DNA from: Pedobacter sp. Leaf216
GTDB lineage: Bacteria; Bacteroidota; Bacteroidia; Sphingobacteriales; Sphingobacteriaceae
Assembly: GCF_001421515.1 (NCBI RefSeq)
Contig: NZ_LMKM01000033.1
Location: forward strand, 1-64,000
Length of the DNA: 64,000 bases
Reading direction: 5' to 3'
In this document: one piece after another, positions 1 through 8,546 of the stretch
How positions within the stretch are numbered: the first letter of the stretch is position 1
Layout: each line of letters starts with the position of its first letter
Made by a program: the position numbers and the translations under genes
Notes under the pieces: model-generated
Database searches by the model: none
What the model was told of the DNA's origin: nothing
Seen by the model: the letters and a program-made list of their open reading frames with translations, nothing else

Positions 1-30
1 TTCAGCTTTCCGTCCTTCCGGAGCGGGCTG

Positions 31-60
31 CAAAGGTAGCAATCTTTTCCTCACCTGCAA
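31..60 (-). promoter_or_regulatory. leftward promoter, proximal copy
   Basis: On the minus strand a TTG (58-60) is followed after exactly 19 bases by TACCTTTG (31-38), matching the Bacteroidota primary-sigma promoter TTG-N19-TAnnTTTG. Transcription would leave the window at the left edge. The bases just downstream are GC-rich (CCCGCTCCGGAAGG) and resemble those after the distal copy at 142-172. The gene served is not visible; a stable-RNA operon is a guess from the tandem strong promoters. Confidence 0.65.
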
Positions 61-141
61 CATTTATTTTAAAATAAATCCTGCCCTATCATCACCCTAT
101 GCCATCCTTTTCATTCAAAACCCTTCCTCCGAAGCGGGATG

Positions 142-172
142 CAAAAGTAGGGAAAATTAAATATAACGCAAA
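142..172 (-). promoter_or_regulatory. leftward promoter, distal copy
   Basis: The minus strand shows TTTG (169-172), 19 bases, then TACTTTTG (142-149), followed by CATCCCGCTTCGGAGGAAGG. Spacing and initial transcribed sequence match the proximal promoter about 110 bases further on, so the two look like a duplicated tandem promoter for one strong transcription unit beyond the left edge. Confidence 0.65.
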
Positions 173-675
173 GCTTTTTTACATATTATCGGACGATACA
201 ATCTAACTATATGGTTTTCAACAGGAAAAAATATGCCACAGGGCAAAACTTTTTTAAGTAAGGGCTGTTTGTATCTGTCTAGTCTCTTCAGGCTTCCAGG
301 GTTTCCATGCACCCAGCCTTTTAAAACGCCTGGAAGACCCTGCAAAATAAACCCGATTAAAATGAAAAGCCCGCAGCGCAGCGAGGACTTGTAATGATAA
401 GCGGGAAGAAACTTATATAGCAGCACCCACCCTGCTTTGCTTATAAAACAAACACACTATTACATATAGTATAAGGATAAAGGACCCAACCCAAACAGCC
501 TTTCAAATTTTGCTTTGCGCTTAGCCCATAAATGTTTCGAAAGTTGTTGCGTACATATATAGTATATAGAAAAGCATAAAGGCTTAAATAATAGCCTATA
601 TTATATATGTTAAAAATTGTTAACTGTAATATTGTACTGAATTGCTTTGCATAGCTTAGCGGCCAATTGTTTTTA

Positions 676-705
676 TTGATGTTATCGTATTATTAATTAT
701 CTTTG
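676..705 (+). promoter_or_regulatory. bamD operon promoter
   Basis: TTG at 676-678, 19 bases, then TATCTTTG at 698-705, a full match to the Bacteroidota promoter. The box ends only four bases before the bamD ATG at 710, so the transcript would have a very short leader or none. Confidence 0.7.
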
Positions 706-709
706 CAGA

Positions 710-1657
710 ATGTTTAAAGTTAAACACTTAATTATTTTAGTTTTTGTTGCCGCTTTGGGTATTGCGGGTTGTAAAAGTCGTTTCGAGAAATTGAGGGCGA
801 GTAACGACGTTGCAAAAAAATACCAGGAGGCGCTTCGTTTGTATAATAAACGCGATTACAGTAAAGCATTGGTGCTTTTTGAAGATCTTTCTCAAAAATA
901 CCGTGGCCGTGCTGAAGCTGAGGATTTAAATTATTATTATGCTTATACCTTATATAGGTTAAGTGATTATACAACGGCCAGGTACCAATTTAAAAGTTTC
1001 GCAGATACTTACCCTGCGAGTAAAAATGCTGAAGAAGCGAGGTATATGGGAGCTTATTGTTTCTATTTAGAATCGCCAAGTTTCTCTTTAGATCAGGAAA
1101 ACACCTATAAAGCTATTGATGCATTACAATTATTCATTAACTTATATCCTACCAGCGATCGCGCTGCTGCTGCAGGTAAATATATTGCCACTTTAAGGGG
1201 TAAATTAGAGGATAAAGCTTTTGAAAATGCTAAAATGTATTTAACTACTGGTCCAAGTAACGTAGATAATTATAGGGCAGCGGTTATTGCTTTAAAAAAT
1301 GCACAAAGAGATTTCCCCGATATTAAATATGCTGAGGAAATGGACTTTTTAATGATTAAGGCTCAGTATTTATATGCTAAAAACAGTTATGTAATCCGCC
1401 AGGAAGACCGTTATAATGAAGCTCTTGCTTTATATACTGAGTTTACTGAAAACCATCCTGACAGTAAGTATACCAAAGATGCAAAGGTACTTAAAGAAGA
1501 TGTTGAGTTAGGAATTGCGGCTACAAAACAAGAACTTGCATTATATGCAGCTGACCAAGAAAAATACAAGCAAATGTTGATCAGAACGGGTAAATTAAAA
1601 GATACCATTTCTACAAAACCAACTAATGCTGATAACACGAATATTAAAAACGATTAA
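710..1657 (+). CDS. bamD: BamD, outer-membrane assembly lipoprotein
   Basis: BamD is the essential lipoprotein partner of BamA in folding beta-barrel proteins into the outer membrane. The 315-residue product starts with a lipoprotein signal ending in a lipobox (GIAGC, Cys21), then has TPR-like helical repeats: YxxALxLF near residue 47, a second repeat around YRLSDYTTARYQF, and a repeat near YNEALALYTEF. The C-terminal tail is charged. It is first in a tight operon with rpoZ (3-base gap) and coaBC, the usual order in Bacteroidota. The start is fixed by the signal peptide and lies right after the promoter box. Family and length fit BamD well. Confidence 0.9.
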   Translation: MFKVKHLIILVFVAALGIAGCKSRFEKLRASNDVAKKYQEALRLYNKRDYSKALVLFEDLSQKYRGRAEAEDLNYYYAYTLYRLSDYTTARYQFKSFADTYPASKNAEEARYMGAYCFYLESPSFSLDQENTYKAIDALQLFINLYPTSDRAAAAGKYIATLRGKLEDKAFENAKMYLTTGPSNVDNYRAAVIALKNAQRDFPDIKYAEEMDFLMIKAQYLYAKNSYVIRQEDRYNEALALYTEFTENHPDSKYTKDAKVLKEDVELGIAATKQELALYAADQEKYKQMLIRTGKLKDTISTKPTNADNTNIKND

Positions 1658-1660
1658 TAC

Positions 1661-1987
1661 ATGAATACTAACAAACCTGCTGTACCAAATACTACAGTAA
1701 CCAGAAACGTACACGATTTAGATAAAACTACAGATAACTTATACGAATCTTTAGTTGTAATTGCTAAAAGAGCAAATCAGATTTCGAATAACGTTAAAGA
1801 GGAGTTACACGGTAAATTGGCAGAATTTGCATCGAGCAACGATAATTTAGAAGAAATTTTCGAAAACCGTGAGCAAATTGAAATCAGCAAGCACTACGAA
1901 CGTATGCCTAAGCCTGTTTTGGTTGCTATTGATGAATTTTTGAATGAGAAAATTTATCACAGAAATCCTGCTAAAGAACAAAAGTAA
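1661..1987 (+). CDS. rpoZ: RNA polymerase omega subunit (Bacteroidota type)
   Basis: A 108-residue protein carrying the Bacteroidota omega-like core. The segment from about residue 24 (DNLYESLVVIAKRANQI) corresponds to the omega helix that holds beta-prime, followed by an acidic middle and a short basic end. Omega stabilises RNA polymerase assembly. It starts three bases after the bamD stop and precedes coaBC, an order common in Flavobacteriia and Sphingobacteriia. The sequence is diverged from proteobacterial RpoZ, so the call leans on both the helix motif and the operon position. Confidence 0.85.
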   Translation: MNTNKPAVPNTTVTRNVHDLDKTTDNLYESLVVIAKRANQISNNVKEELHGKLAEFASSNDNLEEIFENREQIEISKHYERMPKPVLVAIDEFLNEKIYHRNPAKEQK

Positions 1988-2059
1988 TTAGCAGAGGGCA
2001 AAGAGCATGGCGCAGTTTTATAAGCATATCAATGCTCTATGCCTCATGCCCAACACGCT

Positions 2060-3256
2060 ATGCTGAAACATAAAAATATAATCCTTGGCGTTTGCGGTAG
2101 CATTGCAGCATATAAATCGGCTTTTTTAGTTCGATTGCTTGTTAAAGCTGGTGCAAACGTAAAGGTTATCCTTACCCCTGATGGTGCTAATTTCATAACA
2201 CCACTAACCCTTGCTACGCTTTCTAAAAACCCTGTTTACACCCAATATTTCGAAGAAGAAACTGGGGTATGGAGCAATCATGTTGAACTAGGGCTTTGGG
2301 CCGATCTGATTATTATTGCTCCGATAAGTGCCAATACACTGGCTAAACTTTCAACAGGAATCTGCGATAACTTATTAACTGCTGTTTATCTTTCTGCAAA
2401 ATGCCCTGTTTATGTAGCTCCGGCAATGGATCTGGATATGTGGAAACATGAAACGACCCAGGCAAACATTAAAAAGATTATTAGTTTTGGAAATAAGGTT
2501 ATAGCGCCTGCCAATGGGGAACTTGCAAGCGGACTTTGGGGCGAAGGCCGAATGGCAGAGCCTGAAGAAATTGTTTCCTTTCTGAACAATGCCATACAAA
2601 AATCGATGCCATTCTTTGGCAAAAAAGTGATGGTAACTGCCGGCCCTACCTATGAAGCGATTGATCCGGTTCGATTTATAGGGAATCATTCTTCTGGTAA
2701 AATGGGTTTTGCAATTGCAGACGAATTGGTAAAACTTGGTGCTGAGGTTACTTTAATTGCCGGACCAACGGCACAAAAGGCTGACCAAACTTTAAAAAGA
2801 ATTGATGTAATAAGCGCAAAGGATATGTTTGATGCTTGTTCATCTATATTTTCAGAAACTGACATAATAGTAATGTGTGCGGCTGTGGCAGATTACCGCC
2901 CGAAATTAGTTGCTACACAAAAAATCAAAAAACAGGATAGTGACCTCTTTCTGGAATTAGAAAAAACTACTGACATCCTAGCTTCTTTGGGTGCCACAAA
3001 AAAAGCAAATCAGATTTTAGTTGGTTTTGCCTTAGAAACCAATGATGAGGAGAACTATGCCAAAGGTAAATTGGAGAAGAAAAATTTAGATTTGGTTGTT
3101 TTAAATTCTTTAAATGATAAGGGTGCAGGTTTTAAATCGGATACCAATAAAATTACTATTTTTAACAAGGCTTTAGAACGGACTGTATTTGAAACGAAAT
3201 CCAAAGCAGATGTGGCTAAAGATATATGTGCTGCCATTTTAAAAATTACAAAATGA
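2060..3256 (+). CDS. coaBC: CoaBC, pantothenate-to-phosphopantetheine bifunctional enzyme
   Basis: Bifunctional flavoprotein of coenzyme A synthesis: CoaB joins 4'-phosphopantothenate to cysteine and CoaC decarboxylates the product. The N-terminal half has the flavin motif GVCGSIAAYKS, the His motif NHVELG and PAMDLDMW. The C-terminal ligase half has DPVRFIGNHSSGKMG and the KIKK lysine motif. In the segment GELASGLWGEGRM a Ser stands where E. coli has the active-site Cys (ACG), a substitution also known from some other CoaBC. The ATG at 2060 is preferred over one at 2039, which would add seven unconserved residues. The stop overlaps the next start as ATGA. Confidence 0.93.
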   Translation: MLKHKNIILGVCGSIAAYKSAFLVRLLVKAGANVKVILTPDGANFITPLTLATLSKNPVYTQYFEEETGVWSNHVELGLWADLIIIAPISANTLAKLSTGICDNLLTAVYLSAKCPVYVAPAMDLDMWKHETTQANIKKIISFGNKVIAPANGELASGLWGEGRMAEPEEIVSFLNNAIQKSMPFFGKKVMVTAGPTYEAIDPVRFIGNHSSGKMGFAIADELVKLGAEVTLIAGPTAQKADQTLKRIDVISAKDMFDACSSIFSETDIIVMCAAVADYRPKLVATQKIKKQDSDLFLELEKTTDILASLGATKKANQILVGFALETNDEENYAKGKLEKKNLDLVVLNSLNDKGAGFKSDTNKITIFNKALERTVFETKSKADVAKDICAAILKITK

Positions 3257-4146
3257 TAAAAAGGATTGTTTGGATATTGCTATTGATTGGTTTTGGTAAG
3301 CTACAGGCGCAGGAGTTAAATGCAAGGGTAACTTTGCTTGCTCCCCAGGTTTCGAACATTAGCAAACCAACCATTGAGGCTTTGCAAAAAACAATCCGCG
3401 ATTTTTTGAACAATAATAAATTTAGTAACGAAAGTTACAAGCCTCAGGAACGCATCGATTGCAGTTTTATCATTACCATTAACTCCTGGGATGGTGGATC
3501 TGGTTATACCGCCGAAGCGCAGATTCAGAGCAGTCGCCCGGTTTTTAACAGTTCCTACAACAGCACTTTATTAAACATGAGCGATAAAAATTTCGATTTC
3601 AGTTTTAACGATGGCTCCACAATCGATTTTTCTGATCAGAATTATATTTCCAATATCAGTGCACTTCTCTCCTATTATGCATATACCATTATCGGTATGG
3701 ATAAGGATAGTTTTAGCAAAATGGGTGGTACGCCCTATTATAAAAAAGCACAGAATATCATTAATCTGGCGCAGGCTTCGGGCAATACCGGCTGGAAAGC
3801 AGCAGATGGATTACGCAACCGTTTTTGGTTTAACGAAAATGTTTTAAATCCTATTTTTGCAGAACTCCGTAATTTCATTTACAGTTATCATTTTAGCGGC
3901 CTGGATCAGCTTACCGATAATGATAAAGGCTTAACACAAATTGTTGCTGCACTGCCGGCGTTGCAACAAATGGATAAACAAAAACTAGGCTCAATTTTCC
4001 CTAATGTTTATTTCGCATCCAAGGCTGAAGAAGTAACCAATGTTCTTTCTAAACTTAATGGACAGGAACGGATGAAAGCTTACAACATGTTGGCAGAAAT
4101 TGATCCGGCAAATATTGGCAAATACGAGGGACTAAAGAAAAATTAG
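3253..4146 (+). CDS. porD: DUF4835 / PorD-like type IX secretion protein
   Basis: A 297-residue secreted protein with a signal peptide ending LQAQ. The body matches the Bacteroidota DUF4835 family, annotated as PorD and linked to the type IX secretion and gliding system. Visible landmarks are IDCSFIITINSWDG, the DFSDQNY segment, YYKKAQNIINLAQ and GLRNRFWFNENVLNPIF. The ATG overlaps the coaBC stop (ATGA), so translation is probably coupled. An upstream start at 3226 would put non-hydrophobic residues before the signal peptide and is rejected. In many relatives recN follows directly; here recN lies 4.4 kb further on. The role in secretion is known only by family. Confidence 0.8.
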   Translation: MIKRIVWILLLIGFGKLQAQELNARVTLLAPQVSNISKPTIEALQKTIRDFLNNNKFSNESYKPQERIDCSFIITINSWDGGSGYTAEAQIQSSRPVFNSSYNSTLLNMSDKNFDFSFNDGSTIDFSDQNYISNISALLSYYAYTIIGMDKDSFSKMGGTPYYKKAQNIINLAQASGNTGWKAADGLRNRFWFNENVLNPIFAELRNFIYSYHFSGLDQLTDNDKGLTQIVAALPALQQMDKQKLGSIFPNVYFASKAEEVTNVLSKLNGQERMKAYNMLAEIDPANIGKYEGLKKN

Positions 4147-4309
4147 TTTCTTTGGTTAACTGGTTAATTGTTTAAATTGGTTCATTGTACATCGTGCCCA
4201 TCAGTTAATCGGTTTCAACGGTTAACCTTTATACAACATTAATTACTTGATTGAGCCCTTAAATCGGTTAACTGAATTATAATCGCTCAAAATATAATTT
4301 CTAAAAACG

Positions 4310-5431
4310 ATGAAAAGATTTTTATTGATTACGATCTGTCTTTTACCATTAAACCTACTGGCGCAATCTTCATTTAGCATTAAAGGCTATGGCAAGGCTT
4401 ATAAAGATGGCGATAAGATGTTTTTATCTTTTCGGCAAGGTGACCAGTTAATTCATGATTCTACTTTAGTAAACAAAGGATCGTTTGAGTTTAAAGGAAC
4501 TTTTAAAACTAAAGTGAGAGGCTATGTTTGCCGAAATGACAACCCTCGTTACGCATCCGAACTATTTGATGCGTTTGATGTTTACATCGAATCAGGACAG
4601 ATTACACTGCGTTCTCCAGATACTTTAAACAATTCCATTATTTCGGGGACTCCATTAAATAATGATTATGCCACACTTTGTGCGGCATTACGGCCTGTGA
4701 CAGAAAAAACAAGAAAATTAAAAGACCCAAATAAACTAAGCGCAGAGGAATTGAAAGATACAGCCTTGGTAAACCTAACAAAAGCACGTATTATAGATGC
4801 ATATGATGAAACTTTTCCCATCCAATTTAATTTTGTAGATACACATCCAAATTCTTATGTAAGCTTATTCGCTTTAGTTAAAATGGTACGCTCCAGTAAT
4901 TATCTATCAGAGGTAGAACAAAGTTTTGCCAAATTATCTGCTGCGCTCAAAGCAATGCCAGAAGGTTTAGAAATTGCCAACAGGATTAAAGAAGGGAAAA
5001 AGATTTCAGTTGGAATGATGGCAAAAGACTTTACTCAAAATGATATAAATGGCAAGCCCACTAAACTTTCATCCTATCTGAATAAATATGTTCTTGTTGA
5101 TTTTTGGGCTTCGTGGTGTCTGCCCTGCAGGGAAGAAAATCCAAATGTTTTAGCTGTTTATGAAAAATACAAGGAGAAAAATTTTACGGTTTTAAGTGTG
5201 TCAATCGATATATTGGCAAATAAAGCCAAATGGTTAAACGCTATCAAGGAAGACCGGTTACCATGGATGCAGGTTTCTGATCTTAAAAAAGAAAACGAAG
5301 CAGCTAAGCTTTACGGTATTACAACTATACCAGCAAATGTACTTATCAGTCCTAATGGAAAAATAATTGCCAAGGATATTAAAGGAAAAGAATTACGCGA
5401 TAAAATGGCTGAATTATTAGGTGCTAAATAA
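4310..5431 (+). CDS. DUF4369-thioredoxin (TlpA-like) periplasmic oxidoreductase
   Basis: A 373-residue exported protein: signal peptide ending LLAQ, an N-terminal DUF4369 beta domain (about residues 22-115), a helical linker, and a C-terminal TlpA/AhpC-type thioredoxin fold. The redox motif is WCLPC (Cys270, Cys273) in DFWASWCLPCREENP, with the cis-proline segment TTIPANVLI. Such proteins act on disulfides in the periplasm; many Bacteroidota carry several paralogues and individual substrates are unknown. It lies between porD and a BlaI/M56 regulatory pair, with gaps of 163 and 386 bases, so it is probably its own transcription unit. Confidence 0.87.
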   Translation: MKRFLLITICLLPLNLLAQSSFSIKGYGKAYKDGDKMFLSFRQGDQLIHDSTLVNKGSFEFKGTFKTKVRGYVCRNDNPRYASELFDAFDVYIESGQITLRSPDTLNNSIISGTPLNNDYATLCAALRPVTEKTRKLKDPNKLSAEELKDTALVNLTKARIIDAYDETFPIQFNFVDTHPNSYVSLFALVKMVRSSNYLSEVEQSFAKLSAALKAMPEGLEIANRIKEGKKISVGMMAKDFTQNDINGKPTKLSSYLNKYVLVDFWASWCLPCREENPNVLAVYEKYKEKNFTVLSVSIDILANKAKWLNAIKEDRLPWMQVSDLKKENEAAKLYGITTIPANVLISPNGKIIAKDIKGKELRDKMAELLGAK

Positions 5432-5561
5432 TTTCAAGCCCGTCAGTAAACTAATTAACCAGTTTCATCTGTTAACTGATAAGTAGTTTCCCCTATTTGT
5501 GGGATTAATTGTTTAGAAAAGCAATCTCAGCATTTCAATTAAAGCCAGTCCTGCTTTTTGT

Positions 5562-5615
5562 TCATACGCCTGCAGGCCTTAAACACAGGCCGGTATCCAC
5601 ATCAATCAGGTTTAA
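5562..5615 (+). repeat. dispersed intergenic repeat, copy 1
   Basis: About 40 bases starting TCATACGCC and ending GGTATCCACA match positions 46591-46630 with four mismatches, and weaker similarity extends to about 5615. The core GGCCT-N7-AGGCC can form a short hairpin. Both copies are intergenic. Confidence 0.7.
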
Positions 5616-5756
5616 TTAACAAAGTCAATTTTTCATTGGGGGTTTCTTAACCATACTGTAGATGCAACATTCTTCATTCTTGAGCGTCTGATACACAGTT
5701 AACCAGCTGACCAATTTCAAGAATTAAGTAATTAAGTTAAAATTTTGTTAAAATAT

Positions 5757-5804
5757 TTTGATCTTACGAATATCTTCGTACATTTGAATACGAAATAATT
5801 CGTA
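5757..5804 (+). promoter_or_regulatory. BlaI-operon promoter with two operators
   Basis: TTTG (5757-5760), 18 bases, then TACATTTG (5779-5786) forms the promoter. Two palindromes with identical arms, TACGAA-N4-TTCGTA, lie at 5765-5780 and 5789-5804, 24 bases centre to centre. The first fills the -33/-7 spacer and touches the -7 box; the second covers the expected start site. The following gene is a BlaI-family repressor, so this is the natural autoregulatory site. I saw no third copy in the window. Confidence 0.85.
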
Positions 5805-5817
5805 CAACTTGTAACAT

Positions 5818-6189
5818 ATGAATAATCAAAACATCAAACCAACAGAAGGTGAAATGGAAATCCTCCAGGTGCTTTGGCAAAAGGGGAATGCAACGGTAAG
5901 AGAGGTTCATGAGGCGTTGAATAAAAAAGATTCTGGTTATACCACTACCTTAAAATTAATGCAGATTTTGCATGAAAAAGGAATGGTAGAAAGAGATACC
6001 AATCAAAAAACACACATCTATAAAGCATTGATAAGTCAGGATAAAACCGAAAAGCAATTGGTAACAAAAATGATCGACAATGTATTTAATGGCTCGGCGG
6101 CGAGATTGGTAATGCAAGCCCTGGGTAATCACAGTGCAAGTGCGGATGAGATTGATGAAATTAAGAAATATTTAGACAGCCTGAAATAA
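5818..6189 (+). CDS. BlaI/MecI/CopY-family repressor
   Basis: A 123-residue winged-helix repressor of the BlaI/MecI family. It opens with PTEGEMEILQVLW, followed by the recognition-helix region ATVREVHEALN and YTTTLKLMQILHEKGMVERD, then a C-terminal dimerisation helix. These dimers bind palindromic operators and are inactivated when a partner M56 membrane peptidase signals. The partner gene follows at 6283. The ATG lies 13 bases after the second operator, giving a short leader. The pair is common in Bacteroidota where no beta-lactamase is present, and none is seen here, so resistance should not be inferred. Confidence 0.92.
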   Translation: MNNQNIKPTEGEMEILQVLWQKGNATVREVHEALNKKDSGYTTTLKLMQILHEKGMVERDTNQKTHIYKALISQDKTEKQLVTKMIDNVFNGSAARLVMQALGNHSASADEIDEIKKYLDSLK

Positions 6190-6282
6190 GGCATAGTTGA
6201 AGGTTGGAAAGTGTAGGGTATAGCTCCCTAATTATGCAATAACACTTCGGGGTATCCCGGTAAAAAAATTAAAACCACCGTT

Positions 6283-8322
6283 ATGGAAACTTTATTACAA
6301 CAATTCATCAAGGCATTTGGCTGGAGCATTTTAAACTCCCTTTGGCAAAGTGCTGTTATTTATGGCATACTATTTATTGTGATGCTAAGCATCCCGAAAA
6401 TGGCCGCAAAACATAAGCACAACCTCGCTTTTGGTGCCATAATTTTAATGTTTTTCGGTTTTGGCTATAATTTTATTCATCAGTTAACATTAACCATAAA
6501 TAATCAGGCAGCTGCAATCAACCCACAAAATATACAGGCTTATCAATATTTTAACAACCTGCCACCAAGTTTTAGCAGTAAAGCCGAACAATACTTCCCT
6601 ATCGTGGTGGCATTTTACCTCATCGGTATATTGCTACAGTTGTTTGTGATTGTGAAAGGTTACAATCAGCTTTCTAAACTAAAAAAAGAAAGTTTAAGTG
6701 CTATTCCTGATGGTTGGAAAACAATTTTCGAACAGGTAACCGCGCACCTTAAAATTAAAAAAAGCATCCAGTTTAACCTTTCTTCTATTGTTAACGTGCC
6801 TTTGGTTATCGGCTATTTAAAACCTGTGGTATTGTTTCCCCTTGCATTGGTAAACCAATTGGATAACGATCAGGTTGAGGCTATTTTAATCCACGAGCTA
6901 TCGCACATCAGAAGAAACGATTTTCTATTGAACCTGATTAAAACTGCAATAGAAACTTTATTGTTCTACAATCCATTTGTTTGGATGGCCGGCAGGTTTA
7001 TACACATTGAACGCGAACATGCCTGCGACGATCTGGTATTAAAGGTGACCGGAAAACCATTAAACTATGCTCATGCCCTACTTAAACTTGAGTTATTGAA
7101 AGATAAAAACAGTCCGGCTTATGCATTGGCAGCAACAGGTAAAACACAAAATTTATATCAACGCATTAAAAGAATAACCAACATGAAAACAAATTATTTA
7201 AACGCCAAACAACAAATGGCAGCCCTAACACTGGGTGTAGCGTGCCTGTTTTCTATTGCCTGGATCAATCCTACAGAAAAGAAGAAACAAACCAAAAAAC
7301 AGCACAAACAAGAAATTTTAACTGTACAGCTATCAAACGGATTAATAAACAATGTGATTTGTACGGATACAACAAAAAAACGCAAGATTAAAATTGTTAC
7401 CATTGATGTAAATGGAAATAAAAAAGAGTACAATTCCGTTAAAGAAATGCCAGACAGCCTAAGGCAAGATTTCTACAGAGACGAGCTTTTTGCTGGTAAA
7501 AGTATCTACCACATTCAGGCTGACAGTTCATTTAAGATTAAATTCAGCGATTCACTTTTAAAAGGAAAAATATTTAAAGAATTCGATTCCCCTGAAGCTC
7601 AAGCCAAATGGAAAAAGTTCGGCGAAGACATTGCCAAACAATACAGCTCACCTGAAGCACAGGCCAAATGGAAAAAAATGGGAGAAGAAATGGGCAAGAA
7701 AATGAACTCACCAGAAGAACAGGCAAAGTGGAAAAAATTTGGTGATGATATTGCTAAACAGTACAATACACCGGAGGCACAGGCTAAATGGAAAAAAATG
7801 GGTGAAGAGATGGCGGCCAAAGTGAATACACCAGAATTTAGGGCACAAATTGATAACATCAGGATACAGGCATTGAAATCAGGAGATATGATTCGTTTGT
7901 CAGGATTAACAAAACTGAATGTTGATTCTATATTTAAAGGCAACAAAAATGCCCTTACCGGTCCAGATGGAACAGTATTATTTCTTAACGAAAACAATAA
8001 TGCGAACAGCAAAGTAAGACAGACTGAAGAATATAAAAAACTGAAAGAAAAATTCGACAGTGAAGTGAAAGAGCTGAAAGAGAAAATGGAGAAAAAAGAA
8101 AAAAAGGAAAAAGTTGAAGGCGGTAATAAACGCTCACAAATCAGTACTGCGGTAATTAATTACAACAACAAAGATTTTTCAAACCCTGCAAAAGTTTTGA
8201 AGATTGAAAATGCAATGGTAACCTACAAAAAAGAGGATTTTAAAGTTGCCGATCAATTGGCCTTAAAAAGTTTTGTACAAACGAATGATATCGCCATTGC
8301 CATCCAATCTGCAATTAGATAA
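6283..8322 (+). CDS. M56 (BlaR1-like) membrane metallopeptidase with a repeat tail
   Basis: A 679-residue integral membrane zinc peptidase, presumed sensor for the upstream BlaI repressor. The N-terminal M56 domain has hydrophobic segments near residues 14-37, 45-64 and 107-128, the zinc motif HELSH (204-208) and a downstream EREHACDD (243-250). A further hydrophobic segment lies near residues 313-326. The C-terminal half is not a penicillin-binding sensor domain: it is Lys/Glu-rich with four perfect-length 20-residue repeats (436-515) plus a partial fifth, then a charged coiled-coil-like stretch. The stimulus is therefore unknown and unlikely to be a beta-lactam. A terminator follows at 8358. 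Confidence 0.88.
   Translation: METLLQQFIKAFGWSILNSLWQSAVIYGILFIVMLSIPKMAAKHKHNLAFGAIILMFFGFGYNFIHQLTLTINNQAAAINPQNIQAYQYFNNLPPSFSSKAEQYFPIVVAFYLIGILLQLFVIVKGYNQLSKLKKESLSAIPDGWKTIFEQVTAHLKIKKSIQFNLSSIVNVPLVIGYLKPVVLFPLALVNQLDNDQVEAILIHELSHIRRNDFLLNLIKTAIETLLFYNPFVWMAGRFIHIEREHACDDLVLKVTGKPLNYAHALLKLELLKDKNSPAYALAATGKTQNLYQRIKRITNMKTNYLNAKQQMAALTLGVACLFSIAWINPTEKKKQTKKQHKQEILTVQLSNGLINNVICTDTTKKRKIKIVTIDVNGNKKEYNSVKEMPDSLRQDFYRDELFAGKSIYHIQADSSFKIKFSDSLLKGKIFKEFDSPEAQAKWKKFGEDIAKQYSSPEAQAKWKKMGEEMGKKMNSPEEQAKWKKFGDDIAKQYNTPEAQAKWKKMGEEMAAKVNTPEFRAQIDNIRIQALKSGDMIRLSGLTKLNVDSIFKGNKNALTGPDGTVLFLNENNNANSKVRQTEEYKKLKEKFDSEVKELKEKMEKKEKKEKVEGGNKRSQISTAVINYNNKDFSNPAKVLKIENAMVTYKKEDFKVADQLALKSFVQTNDIAIAIQSAIR
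7588..7848 (+). repeat. 60-base in-frame tandem repeat in the M56 gene
   Basis: Four 60-base units start at 7588, 7648, 7708 and 7768, with a partial fifth at 7828. Each encodes (S/T)PE-QAKWKK followed by one of two endings, FG-DIAKQY or MGEEM. The endings alternate A-B-A-B, so the array looks like a duplicated 120-base pair. Confidence 0.9.
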
Positions 8323-8357
8323 AATAAAAACACATATTAAACCAAACACATCATAAG

Positions 8358-8384
8358 CAGCGGAGATTATTCTTCGCTGTTTTT
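8358..8384 (+). terminator. terminator of the BlaI/M56 operon
   Basis: CAGCGGAGA and TCTTCGCTG (8358-8366 and 8371-8379, one G-T pair) form a 9-base-pair stem with a 4-base loop, followed by TTTTT. It lies 36 bases after the M56 stop. Confidence 0.8.
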
Positions 8385-8546
8385 GTTTACACCAAATTGA
8401 TTGCAAATAATATTCCTCAGTCTCAATTAATCATTTTCAAAAAAGAGACACATATGGTTCCAAGTGAAAATCCCACTCTTTTTAACCAAACTGTTCTTGA
8501 TTTTTTAAATTAAGCTGATATAAAAATAGCTTCTTTAACACAAAGT

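Larger units (their letters stand above)
1..675. other. non-coding region upstream of bamD
   Basis: No credible gene is seen in this AT-rich stretch. The only longer open frame (157-426, minus) has no recognisable domain and its 3' part overlaps the promoter at 142-172. The left end holds two leftward promoters with similar GC-rich sequence just downstream. The middle contains short repeats of the tatatagta kind and nothing I can name. Confidence 0.6.

Noticed and set aside
157-426. 89-codon open frame on the minus strand in the left gap
   Set aside because: No domain or signal, odd composition, and its last third coincides with the region next to a promoter; more likely chance.
7599-8012. 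137-codon open frame opposite the M56 gene
   Set aside because: It is the complement of the 60-base repeat array and repeats for that reason only.
5818-8322. beta-lactam resistance operon
   Set aside because: The pair is BlaI/BlaR1-like, but the sensor lacks a penicillin-binding domain and no beta-lactamase gene is near.
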